Positions 6,613-13,571 of a DNA stretch of 13,730 nt are shown piece by piece. The DNA lies in assembly GCA_018882725.1 (NCBI GenBank), contig VERK01000033.1, positions 1 through 13,730 of the forward strand, written 5' to 3'. The translations under genes and the position numbers were made by a program. This DNA comes from Actinomycetota bacterium (GTDB lineage Bacteria > Actinomycetota > Acidimicrobiia > Acidimicrobiales > Ilumatobacteraceae). The notes under the pieces were generated by a model. The model did not search any database. It worked only from the letters and a program-made list of their open reading frames with translations, and was not told the DNA's origin. Position 1 is the stretch's first letter. Every line of letters begins with the position of its first letter.

Positions 6613-7502
6613 ACACGGTCGATAGTCAGTTGCGGGCCGAAGTCCTCATCGAGGCTCTCCCTTACATCCGGCGTTTCGCCGACAAGATCGTGGTGGTGAA
6701 GTACGGCGGGAACGCCTTGGCCGGGGCCACCGAAGACGATGCCCTCGCGCTCTTCGCCCAAGACATCGTTCTGATGCGTCTCGTCGGACTCAAACCCGTG
6801 GTCGTTCACGGCGGTGGCCCGCAGATCAGCGATCTCATGAAGCGACTCGGTAAGACCACCGAGTTCAAGAACGGATTGCGCGTCACCGACGCCGAAACGG
6901 TCGACATCGCTCGCATGGTGCTCATCGGGCAGGTCAATCCACAGATCGTCTCGGCCATCAACGGCTACGGCGATTACGCGGTTGGCGTGAGCGGAGAGGA
7001 CGCATCTCTGATCACCGCGTCCCCGCGCGATCCCGAACTCGGTTTCGTGGGCGACGTCACGGCCATCAACCCGGGCATCATTCACCGCTTGCTCGCCGAC
7101 GAATTCATTCCGGTGATCGCCACCATCGGAACTGATGCGCAGGGCCAGGCGTACAACATCAACGCCGACACCGTGGCTGGGGCCATCGCCGAATCGCTCG
7201 GAGCCGAGAAACTCGTATACCTCACCGACATCGAAGGTCTTCGGCGTCAGGTCGACGATGCGAGCAGCCTCATTCGCCAGACGACGCCCGACGAACTCGA
7301 CGCGCTCATGGCTGATGGCACCATCGCCGGCGGCATGATCCCGAAGGTCGAGAGCTGTGTTCACGCCGTGCGCAATGGCGTGAAGCGGGCGCACATTCTC
7401 GACGGCCGACTGGCCCACGTTCTTCTGCTCGAACTCTTCACCGACGCCGGAATCGGCACGATGGTCGAGCGCACCCGTCATCTCAGCGGAGGTCAGTCAT
7501 GA
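6609..7502 (+). CDS. argB: acetylglutamate kinase
   Basis: This kinase phosphorylates N-acetylglutamate with ATP, the committed step of the pathway. It has 297 residues. The amino-acid-kinase fold shows VVVKYGGNAL (Lys31) near 28-37, HGGGPQI at 67-73, the substrate-binding segment NGLRVTDAET around 88-97, NINADTVAGAIA near 183-194, and GGMIPKV with Lys246. Residues 7-23 form a leader helix (LRAEVLIEALPYIRRF) ahead of the first strand. In the family, this N-terminal helix marks the hexameric, arginine-inhibited kinases. Feedback control here normally goes with acetyl recycling by ArgJ, although no argJ is in the window. The GTG start overlaps the argC stop, and the end overlaps argD by four bases. 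Confidence 0.97.
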   Translation: MNTVDSQLRAEVLIEALPYIRRFADKIVVVKYGGNALAGATEDDALALFAQDIVLMRLVGLKPVVVHGGGPQISDLMKRLGKTTEFKNGLRVTDAETVDIARMVLIGQVNPQIVSAINGYGDYAVGVSGEDASLITASPRDPELGFVGDVTAINPGIIHRLLADEFIPVIATIGTDAQGQAYNINADTVAGAIAESLGAEKLVYLTDIEGLRRQVDDASSLIRQTTPDELDALMADGTIAGGMIPKVESCVHAVRNGVKRAHILDGRLAHVLLLELFTDAGIGTMVERTRHLSGGQS

Positions 7503-8701
7503 GCGCCCACGCATTCTCCACGGCCGGAGCCGATTATTGCCCGTTCATGCCGGTGTTCGGTGCGCCAAGTGTGATGTTCGAACGCGGATCGGGAACCGAA
7601 CTGTGGGACGTCAACGGAAAGCGCTATCTCGATTTCTTGTCGGGCATTGCCGTGGTGTCACTCGGTCACTGCAACAAGGCGGTCTCGGAAGCCGTCACCG
7701 AGCAGATCAACACGCTCTCGCACGTGAGCAACTTCTTCGCCAACCCAGCCGCCACCAAAGCCGCCACCGACATCAACGCTCTGCTCCACGAGGCGTGTGG
7801 CCAGTGGGGCCAGGTGTTCTTGTGCAACAGCGGAGCCGAAGCGAACGAAGTGGCCATCAAGTTGGCGCGCAAGTTCGGAGGACGCGGTCGCTGCGGAGTG
7901 GTGAGCGCACTCGGAAGCTTCCACGGACGAACACTCGCTGCGCTCGCCGCCACTGGTCAACCAGCGAAGCACGAACCTTTCCAGCCGATGCCCGAAGGGT
8001 TCCGCCACGTGCCGTTCGGCGACTTGGCGGCGCTCGAAGCCGCGATCGATCCGTCGGTTGCCGCGGTACTCATCGAAACGGTGCAGGGCGAAGGTGGAGT
8101 GATCCCGGCGACCACCGAATATCTGCAGGGAATTCGTCGCTTGTGCGACGAACGCGGGCTTCTGATGATGATCGACGAAGTGCAAACCGGATTCGCACGT
8201 ACTGGCCAGTGGTTCGGCTTCCAGCACGCCGGTGTCGCACCCGATGTGGTCACGATGGCCAAGGGCATCGGCAACGGATTCCCAGTAGGTGCGGCCTGGG
8301 CCCGGCGCGAGGTTGCCGCGGTGTTCCAGCCCGGCGACCATGGATCTACGTACAGCGGAACGGCCATCGCCGGCGCCGCGGTGTCGGCCGTCATCGCCGA
8401 GATGCGTCGCATCGATGCGCCTGCGTTGGCGCGGGAGAAGGGCGAGTACTTCGCGCAGAAGTTGGCGGCGGTCGACGGAGTGAAGGCGGTGCGCGGTCAG
8501 GGTCTCCTGCGCGCGGCCGAACTCGGCCCCGGTCGTGACGCCAAGGCCGTCTACACCGAGCTCTTGAACCGTGGACTCGTCACCAACGCCGTCAATGCCA
8601 CGTCGCTGCGGTTGGCGCCGCCCATCACCACCCCGTTCGAGCACTTCGACGAAGCAGCGAACCTCATCGCCGAAGTGTTGGCCGAAGGAGTCGGACTGTG
8701 A
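7499..8701 (+). CDS. argD: acetylornithine aminotransferase
   Basis: This PLP enzyme of aminotransferase class III makes N-acetylornithine from the semialdehyde using glutamate. It has 400 residues. SGAEANE at 111-117 binds the cofactor phosphate, FHGRTLAAL at 141-149 holds the Phe/Arg pair that contacts substrate, IDEVQTG (Asp226) pairs with the pyridine nitrogen, and MAKGIGNGFPVGA carries the Schiff-base Lys255. HGSTYSGTAIAG at 281-292 keeps the phosphate-binding Thr284 but differs from the usual STFGGNPLA wording. The ATG overlaps the argB stop (ATGA) and has a strong Shine-Dalgarno, GGAGGT at 7488-7493, five bases upstream. In some bacteria ArgD also serves as succinyldiaminopimelate aminotransferase for lysine; that cannot be judged here. 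Confidence 0.95.
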   Translation: MSAHAFSTAGADYCPFMPVFGAPSVMFERGSGTELWDVNGKRYLDFLSGIAVVSLGHCNKAVSEAVTEQINTLSHVSNFFANPAATKAATDINALLHEACGQWGQVFLCNSGAEANEVAIKLARKFGGRGRCGVVSALGSFHGRTLAALAATGQPAKHEPFQPMPEGFRHVPFGDLAALEAAIDPSVAAVLIETVQGEGGVIPATTEYLQGIRRLCDERGLLMMIDEVQTGFARTGQWFGFQHAGVAPDVVTMAKGIGNGFPVGAAWARREVAAVFQPGDHGSTYSGTAIAGAAVSAVIAEMRRIDAPALAREKGEYFAQKLAAVDGVKAVRGQGLLRAAELGPGRDAKAVYTELLNRGLVTNAVNATSLRLAPPITTPFEHFDEAANLIAEVLAEGVGL

Positions 8702-9594
8702 ACCTGCTGAACATCACCGACCTCGGACCCGACGGAGTTCGCAAGGTGCTCAAGCTCTCGCGGCGACCCATCAAGAAGTTGGCCAAACCGCTCAAGGGCC
8801 AGGGCGTCGCACTCATCTTCGAGAAGCCGTCCAATCGCACGCGCCACAGCATGGAAGTCGCCGTGGTGCAACTGGGCGGCCATCCCGTCTACACGCGCGG
8901 CGAAGAAGTCGGATTCGACGTACGCGAACCAGTCGAAGACATCGGCCGAATCATGGCTGGTTACCACGCCATCATCGCTGCTCGAGTCTTCAAGCATTCG
9001 GTCTGCGATCGGCTGGCGGCGGTGTCGTCGGTTCCGGTCGTCAACATGTTGTCCGACCACTCGCACCCGCTGCAGGGTCTGGCCGACGCACTCACGATGG
9101 TCGATGAGTTCGGCAGTCTGGAGGATCGCACCGTCGCGTGGGTGGGTGACTACAACAACGTCGCGCGTTCGCTCGGCGAGGTGAGCGCTTACCTCGGCGC
9201 GCACCTTCGTTTCGGCTGCCCGACCGGATACGACGCACCGGCCGACGAACTCGCGCGCTTCGAAACACTCGGCGCGAAGTCGGTGACCCAAACGAACGAC
9301 CCGAAGGCGGCGGTCGAAGGTGCGCACGCCGTCCACACCGACACCTGGGTGTCGATGGGGCAGGAGTCCGAGAAGGCCGAGCGGTTACAGATCTTCGGCG
9401 CGTACGGAGTCACCAGTGAACTCATGGCTCGGGCCGACTCCGATGCGATCTTCATGCACTGTTTGCCGGCCTATCGCGGCTACGAAGTCGCGGTCGATGT
9501 GATCGACGGCGCGGCCAGTCGGGTCATCGAGCAAGGTCACAACCGGCTGCATTCCGCGCGCGGGGCGCTGGCCTATCTGATGGGGGTGCGGTGA
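8698..9594 (+). CDS. argF: ornithine carbamoyltransferase
   Basis: This enzyme forms citrulline from ornithine and carbamoyl phosphate. It has 298 residues in two domains. The carbamoyl-phosphate loop is FEKPSNRTRHS (41-51), with Ser45-Asn46-Arg47-Thr48-Arg49 in place of the usual Ser-Thr-Arg-Thr-Arg. Arg96, HPLQ at 123-126, GDYNNVARSL at 150-159, the ornithine-specific DTWVSMGQE at 215-223 and the catalytic HCLPA block at 254-258 follow. The last reads HCLPAYRGYEV instead of the common HCLPAHRGEEV. The SMG loop argues for ornithine rather than acetyl- or succinylornithine as substrate. The GTG start overlaps the argD stop by four bases; the end touches argR. The substitutions suggest a distinct clade rather than decay, since every other signature is intact. 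Confidence 0.94.
   Translation: MNLLNITDLGPDGVRKVLKLSRRPIKKLAKPLKGQGVALIFEKPSNRTRHSMEVAVVQLGGHPVYTRGEEVGFDVREPVEDIGRIMAGYHAIIAARVFKHSVCDRLAAVSSVPVVNMLSDHSHPLQGLADALTMVDEFGSLEDRTVAWVGDYNNVARSLGEVSAYLGAHLRFGCPTGYDAPADELARFETLGAKSVTQTNDPKAAVEGAHAVHTDTWVSMGQESEKAERLQIFGAYGVTSELMARADSDAIFMHCLPAYRGYEVAVDVIDGAASRVIEQGHNRLHSARGALAYLMGVR
9582..9588 (+). promoter_or_regulatory. ribosome binding site deciding the argR start
   Basis: GGGGGTG, one base away from the GGAGGTG core, ends five bases before the ATG at 9594. The alternative GTG at 9591 would have only a two-base spacer. This favours the ATG, giving a one-base overlap with the argF stop (TGATG). Confidence 0.5.
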
Positions 9595-10070
9595 TGGCCG
9601 CCAAGACACAGCGTCAACAGAAGATCGCCGAGTTGATCGGCAAGCACTCGGTGGTCAATCAACCGCAACTCGTGGAGTTGTTGCGCAAGGCGGGCATCGT
9701 CGCGACGCAGGCCACGGTCTCGCGCGATCTCGAAGATCTCGGTGCGGTGAAAGTGCGCGTACCCGGCGGCGATTCGGTGTACGCGATTCCGGATTTCGCA
9801 CCCGCTCGTGTCGCTCCCGAAGACCAGTTGCGGCGAGTGATGGGCGAGTGGGTGGCCGAAGTTCACGCATCGGGTTCGATGGTCGTCGTGCGCACGCCAC
9901 CCGGTTGTGCGCACGTGGTGGCGTCAGCGCTCGATCGCAGCGGGATGAAAGGTCTTCTCGGCACGGTGGCCGGCGACGACACCATCTTCTGCGTCGCCGA
10001 AGAATCGCTCGGCGGCAAGAAGTTGGCGGCGATCCTGCGTGAGTTGGCCGGAATCGGAGGACGGAAATGA
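9594..10070 (+). CDS. argR: arginine repressor
   Basis: ArgR binds ARG boxes as an arginine-loaded hexamer and represses arginine synthesis genes. From ATG 9594 it has 158 residues, typical for the family. The winged helix-turn-helix covers about 5-68, with the recognition-helix signature QATVSRDLEDLG at 39-50. The C-terminal oligomerization and arginine-binding domain (about 80-152) contains GTVAGDDTIF at 123-132, whose paired aspartates contact arginine in known structures. It lies inside the operon between argF and argH, as in mycobacteria except that argG is missing after it. The two ARG-box-like sites before argC are its likely operators, giving autoregulation. GTG 9591 is an alternative start adding one residue. 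Confidence 0.96.
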   Translation: MAAKTQRQQKIAELIGKHSVVNQPQLVELLRKAGIVATQATVSRDLEDLGAVKVRVPGGDSVYAIPDFAPARVAPEDQLRRVMGEWVAEVHASGSMVVVRTPPGCAHVVASALDRSGMKGLLGTVAGDDTIFCVAEESLGGKKLAAILRELAGIGGRK

Positions 10071-11452
10071 GCGAAACGGGAAAGACACTGTGGCACGGCC
10101 GGTTCGCTTCCGGGCCCGCCGACGAACTCATGGCCTACACCGTGAGCCTTCCGTTCGATCAGCGTTTGTGGCGCGACGACATCGCGTGTTCACGCGCGCA
10201 CGTCACCGGACTCGCGCACGTCGGAATTCTCACAGCGGCCGAACGCGATGCCGTACTCGCCGCTCTCGCCACGGTCGAAGCCGAGATGGGCTCTGGCTCG
10301 TTCGTGTTCGCGCCGTCCGACGAAGACATTCACACCGCGGTCGAGCGGCGCGTCACCGAGTTGTGCGGCGCCCCTGGTGCGAAGTTGCACACCGGTCGAA
10401 GCCGGAACGATCAAGTGGCCACCGGTTTGCGCCTGTGGTGCAAGCGTGAGGTGCCGCAGATCGTGGCGCGCATCGTCGGGTTACAAGAAGCACTGGTGGC
10501 TCGGGCCGATACGGCCGACGGGGTCTACCTTCCCGGCTACACGCACGTGCAGCGCGCGCAGCCGGTGCTTTTGGCCCATCACCTGATGGCCCATTGCTGG
10601 GCTCTCGGGCGCGACATCGATCGTCTGCACGACGCCCTCGATCGTCTCGACGTATCGCCGCTCGGCGCTGGTGCCTTGGCCGGATCGTCGTTGCCGCTCG
10701 ACCCGGCGTTCACCGCGCAACAGCTGGGCTTCACCGGCGTGTTCGCCAACTCGCTCGACGCCGTCAGCGATCGCGACTTCGTGGCCGAGATCCTGTTCGC
10801 CCTCTCGTTGGTCGCGGTGCACCTGTCGCGACTCGGTGAGGAGTGGGTCCTCTGGACCAGCGAAGAGTTCGGCTTCGCGGTGCTCGACGACGCGTACGCC
10901 ACTGGTTCGTCGATGCTGCCGCAGAAGAAGAATGCCGACATCGCCGAGCTGGCGCGCGGCAAGGCCGGTCGCGTGATCGGAAACCTCACGGGTCTCCTCG
11001 TCACCCTCAAGGGATTGCCTCTCGCGTACAACCGCGATCTGCAGGAAGACAAAGAACCGCTCTTCGACGCGGTCGACCAAGTGTCGTTGGCGTTGTCGGC
11101 CCTCACCGGAATGATCGCCACCGCGCGGTTCGTGCCCGAGAAGATGCAAGCGGCCGCCGATTCACCCACCATGGCCGCCACCGATCTGGCCGAGCATCTC
11201 GTGCGTTCGGGTACGCCATTCCGCGATGCCCACGCCATCGTCGGTGCCCTCGTTCGTCGTTCGCTCGCGGGCGACGGAGCACTCGTCGATCTCGTTCGCA
11301 CCGAACTCGGCAACGAGGCCGCTGCGTTGGTGGCACCTGGAGTCGGTGTCACCATGCGCACCACGCCGGGCGGAGCGGGTCCGAAGCCGGTGGCCGAACA
11401 GCGGGCTCTCCTCGGACGCGCCATGGCGGCGTGGAAGAATCGTCGACCGTGA
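10067..11452 (+). CDS. argH: argininosuccinate lyase
   Basis: This enzyme splits argininosuccinate into arginine and fumarate, the last step of the pathway. It has 461 residues and belongs to the fumarase/aspartase superfamily. Visible are LWHGRF near the N-terminus, HTGRSRNDQVAT at 108-119, GYTHVQRAQPV with His160, and the superfamily signature GSSMLPQKKNAD at 280-291. That signature holds the mobile-loop serines 281-282 and has Ala290 where most ArgH proteins have Pro (NPD). AYNRDLQEDKEPLFD follows. The ATG overlaps the argR stop (ATGA) and has GGAGG at 10056-10060 six bases upstream. argG, its usual partner, is not adjacent. The gene ends in a four-base overlap with the MarC gene. Confidence 0.96.
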   Translation: MSETGKTLWHGRFASGPADELMAYTVSLPFDQRLWRDDIACSRAHVTGLAHVGILTAAERDAVLAALATVEAEMGSGSFVFAPSDEDIHTAVERRVTELCGAPGAKLHTGRSRNDQVATGLRLWCKREVPQIVARIVGLQEALVARADTADGVYLPGYTHVQRAQPVLLAHHLMAHCWALGRDIDRLHDALDRLDVSPLGAGALAGSSLPLDPAFTAQQLGFTGVFANSLDAVSDRDFVAEILFALSLVAVHLSRLGEEWVLWTSEEFGFAVLDDAYATGSSMLPQKKNADIAELARGKAGRVIGNLTGLLVTLKGLPLAYNRDLQEDKEPLFDAVDQVSLALSALTGMIATARFVPEKMQAAADSPTMAATDLAEHLVRSGTPFRDAHAIVGALVRRSLAGDGALVDLVRTELGNEAAALVAPGVGVTMRTTPGGAGPKPVAEQRALLGRAMAAWKNRRP

Positions 11453-12078
11453 GCATGCGACTGTTCGGTGAGGTGTTGGTGACGATGCTCGTCATCGTCG
11501 ACCCACCGGGCAACGTTCCGATCTTCCTCGCGGTCACGCGCCAGTTGTCTGCCAAGGAGCGTCATCGTGCGGCCTACCTGGCCATCGCCACCGCGTTCCT
11601 GATCATCATTCTGTTCGCAGTGGGCGGCCAGACGATCCTCGATTATCTGCACGTGTCGGTTCCGGCCATGCAGGTGGCGGGCGGACTTTTGCTTCTGTTG
11701 GTCGCGTTGCAGTTGCTCTACGGCAAGGGTGGTGACGACGGCTACGTCGAGGCCACGCCCGAGCAGCGTCTGTCCATCGCCATGGTCCCGCTCGGAACGC
11801 CGCTGTTGGCCGGCCCGGGAGCAATCGTGGCCACGATCGTCTTCTTCCGCCAGACCGACGGTGCGGGGGAGTGGTTCACCGTCATGCTCGGCACGTTCAC
11901 GGCGCTCTTCATCTCGATGATCGCGCTGCGCTTCAGCGGTCTGGTGCAGAAGATCGTTCGCCCCACCGGCGTGATTCTGCTCGCGCGGGTGGCCGGAATG
12001 ATCCTGGCCGCGGTGGCCGTGCAGATGATCGCCAATGGCGTGACCGAGCTCGTACACACCGGAATCAACAAGACCTGA
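11449..12078 (+). CDS. MarC/NAAT-family integral membrane protein
   Basis: This is a 209-residue, very hydrophobic protein with about six membrane segments (roughly 5-30, 43-63, 70-91, 110-133, 143-162 and 175-198). The family's repeat-like signatures are clear: IVDPPGNVPIFLAVT at 16-30, AGGLLLLLVALQLL at 77-90, VPLGTPLLAGPGAI at 113-126 and ARVAGMILAAVAVQMI at 179-194. The family includes E. coli MarC, of unclear role, and an archaeal member reported as a neutral amino acid transporter; the direction and substrate here are unknown. The GTG at 11449 overlaps the argH stop by four bases, and ATG 11455 is a possible start two codons later. The open frame upstream of 11449 is a shadow of argH. 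Coupling to argH suggests an amino-acid-related job, possibly export, but this is inference. Confidence 0.92.
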   Translation: MSMRLFGEVLVTMLVIVDPPGNVPIFLAVTRQLSAKERHRAAYLAIATAFLIIILFAVGGQTILDYLHVSVPAMQVAGGLLLLLVALQLLYGKGGDDGYVEATPEQRLSIAMVPLGTPLLAGPGAIVATIVFFRQTDGAGEWFTVMLGTFTALFISMIALRFSGLVQKIVRPTGVILLARVAGMILAAVAVQMIANGVTELVHTGINKT

Positions 12079-12089
12079 CCAGACACACC

Positions 12090-12503
12090 ATGGCCTACGT
12101 TCACACCATTCGAGTGCGATACGGCGAGTGCGACATGCAGCGCGTCGTGTTCAATGCCAACTACTTCGCCTACTGCGATGACGCAGTTGATGCATGGACA
12201 CGTCACGCGCTGGCCGACGAATTGAACGCAGCTGGGACGACAACCAATCTGCACGCAATCGGTTTCGACTTCATGTTGAAGACCACGACGCTCACCTGGC
12301 ACGCGCCCCTTCGCTTCGGCGACACCGCCGACCTGCACTGTTCGGTGTCGCGTTGGGGCAACAGCAGTTTCGACGTGCTGATTTCGGGTCGGGTCGAGGG
12401 CGACGATCGCTTCGACTGCACCATCACCTATGTGAGCATCGATCCCGTGTCGCAACGGCCGGCTCCGATCCCCGACCTCGTGAAGCAGGCACTCAGTCGC
12501 TGA
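12090..12503 (+). CDS. acyl-CoA thioesterase, 4HBT/YbgC-like hotdog fold
   Basis: This 137-residue protein should hydrolyse an acyl-CoA thioester in the cytoplasm. The N-terminal block RVRYGECDMQRVVFNANYFAYCDDA is the 4-hydroxybenzoyl-CoA thioesterase signature, with the likely catalytic Asp15 in the YGECD segment. The middle part (HAPLRFGDTADLHCSVSRWG) matches the later strands of the single hotdog domain. The usual Gly in the D-x-x-G-V-V motif is replaced (DMQRVVF), a variant I cannot interpret. The ATG at 12090 gives the standard length; the frame continues upstream only as a shadow of the MarC gene. It starts 11 bp after that gene without a clear Shine-Dalgarno, so it probably belongs to the same transcript. 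Its substrate is unknown and no arginine link is obvious. Confidence 0.9.
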   Translation: MAYVHTIRVRYGECDMQRVVFNANYFAYCDDAVDAWTRHALADELNAAGTTTNLHAIGFDFMLKTTTLTWHAPLRFGDTADLHCSVSRWGNSSFDVLISGRVEGDDRFDCTITYVSIDPVSQRPAPIPDLVKQALSR

Positions 12504-13527
12504 GTCGTGCCCCGAGCCAGGAGAAGTTCTGGCCGTGATATCCGACGTCGGCCACGTGGTAGCGAGTCAGTCGTCCCGTCGACCAGACGTCGGCGCGCAG
12601 ATCGGCAATTGGTCCGGCTGGCTCCATTCGAGCCCACACCAGATCGCGGCCCTGTCGGCCGGCCTCGGAAATCGCGTCTCTGAATCTCACCTGAACCTCG
12701 GGTGCCATGTATTGCCACACGATCGAATGGAAGATCACCGCCGGGTGATCGGATGGCTCGGCGAGACGGGCCGCGATCCAGTCGTCGGCGCTGGCCCGGT
12801 CGATGCGGTGCCGCCAGGGCCGAGTGATGGCGATCGCCGCGAGAAGGCGCGCGCGTCGCATCGACTGGTCGGGCCACACGAACGACTCGAGGCGAACGGC
12901 GTCCTGTTCGAGATCGATCGGGTCGGGATCGCATCCGCGCCGTGATGCGCACCGCGCGGCTGTCCCGACGGGAGGGGCCACGGTGAACATCGACGACGGA
13001 AAGGTGAGGGGAGACCCGATACGACCCAACACACCCTGGCCGGTATCGGCCGCGTACTGGTCGAACGACAGATTGAGCCCGGCACTCGCACCGACTTCCA
13101 ACCAGTCGAATGTGTCGATACCGATCGTCGGTAGCCAATTGGCGATCGCGAGATGGCACACCGCGCGACCCACTTCGTTCGTCTGGACTCCACGACGCAG
13201 TCCGTCTTCCACGTCGTTGCGCAGGCGATCGACGACTCGATACACGACGGCCAGATCGATCGGCGCGCCGTCACCTCCACACGACGGGAAGCGCGCCGCC
13301 AACTCGGGAGCCCGACCGAGCAAGGCTGCACGATGAAGGGCTCCGAGGAGTCGTAGGGGAAGTGCGTCGTGCAGCGGTCGATCGGATCGACCGGCCAACA
13401 ATGCGACGACGGGACCGCCTCGATCGTGGTCGTCGACGAAGGCCTCGAGGAGATCGGCGTACTGGATCGATCCCAGGTTGCGACATGCGGTGGCTTGGAT
13501 CGCCAGGGTCTCGCGGACGTCCGCCAC
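12493..13527 (-). CDS. DUF2332 family protein
   Basis: This 344-residue protein fits the actinobacterial DUF2332 family, whose function is not established. The N-terminus (IQATACRNLGSIQYADLL, 10-27) matches the helical start of the family. DWLEVGASAGLNLSFDQY at 141-158 looks like a glycine-rich nucleotide or SAM loop. RRGCDPDPIDL at 196-206 and ESFVWPDQ at 214-221 are strong family signatures. IFHSIVWQYM near 265-274 and the closing DVGYHGQNFSWL are also typical. A methyltransferase-like fold is plausible from the EVGASAGLN loop, but that is inference. The GTG at 13527 has no well-spaced Shine-Dalgarno, and TATGGT lies six bases upstream, so it may be leaderless. An ATG at 13536 is in another frame. 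Its 3' end overlaps the thioesterase gene by 11 bp, tail to tail. Confidence 0.85.
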   Translation of the reverse strand: MADVRETLAIQATACRNLGSIQYADLLEAFVDDHDRGGPVVALLAGRSDRPLHDALPLRLLGALHRAALLGRAPELAARFPSCGGDGAPIDLAVVYRVVDRLRNDVEDGLRRGVQTNEVGRAVCHLAIANWLPTIGIDTFDWLEVGASAGLNLSFDQYAADTGQGVLGRIGSPLTFPSSMFTVAPPVGTAARCASRRGCDPDPIDLEQDAVRLESFVWPDQSMRRARLLAAIAITRPWRHRIDRASADDWIAARLAEPSDHPAVIFHSIVWQYMAPEVQVRFRDAISEAGRQGRDLVWARMEPAGPIADLRADVWSTGRLTRYHVADVGYHGQNFSWLGARLSD

Positions 13528-13535
13528 GTCGACAC

Positions 13536-13558
13536 CATAATCCCCCTGCTCACGGGGG
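13536..13558 (+). promoter_or_regulatory. candidate tyrS -10 element and short leader hairpin
   Basis: CATAAT (13536-13541, 5 of 6 matches to TATAAT) lies in the 44-bp divergent gap before tyrS. Right after it, CCCCC (13542-13546) can pair with GGGGG (13554-13558) around a 7-nt loop. If transcription starts about 7 bp past the -10, it begins inside this small inverted repeat, so the stem would act at the DNA level or not at all. No good -35 hexamer is visible. The gap is too short for a T-box leader. Confidence 0.3.
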
Positions 13559-13571
13559 CCGAGATGCGAGA

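Noticed and set aside
7658..8644. Open frame of about 330 codons on the minus strand opposite argD
   Set aside because: argD is intact with all PLP-enzyme motifs; the antisense translation has no family features.
10579..12057. Open frame of about 490 codons on the minus strand opposite argH and marC
   Set aside because: Both plus-strand genes have complete, well-known motifs. The antisense product is low-complexity (Arg/His/Asp-rich, then Ser/Arg/Ala-rich) and shows no family signature. It is a by-product of high third-position GC.
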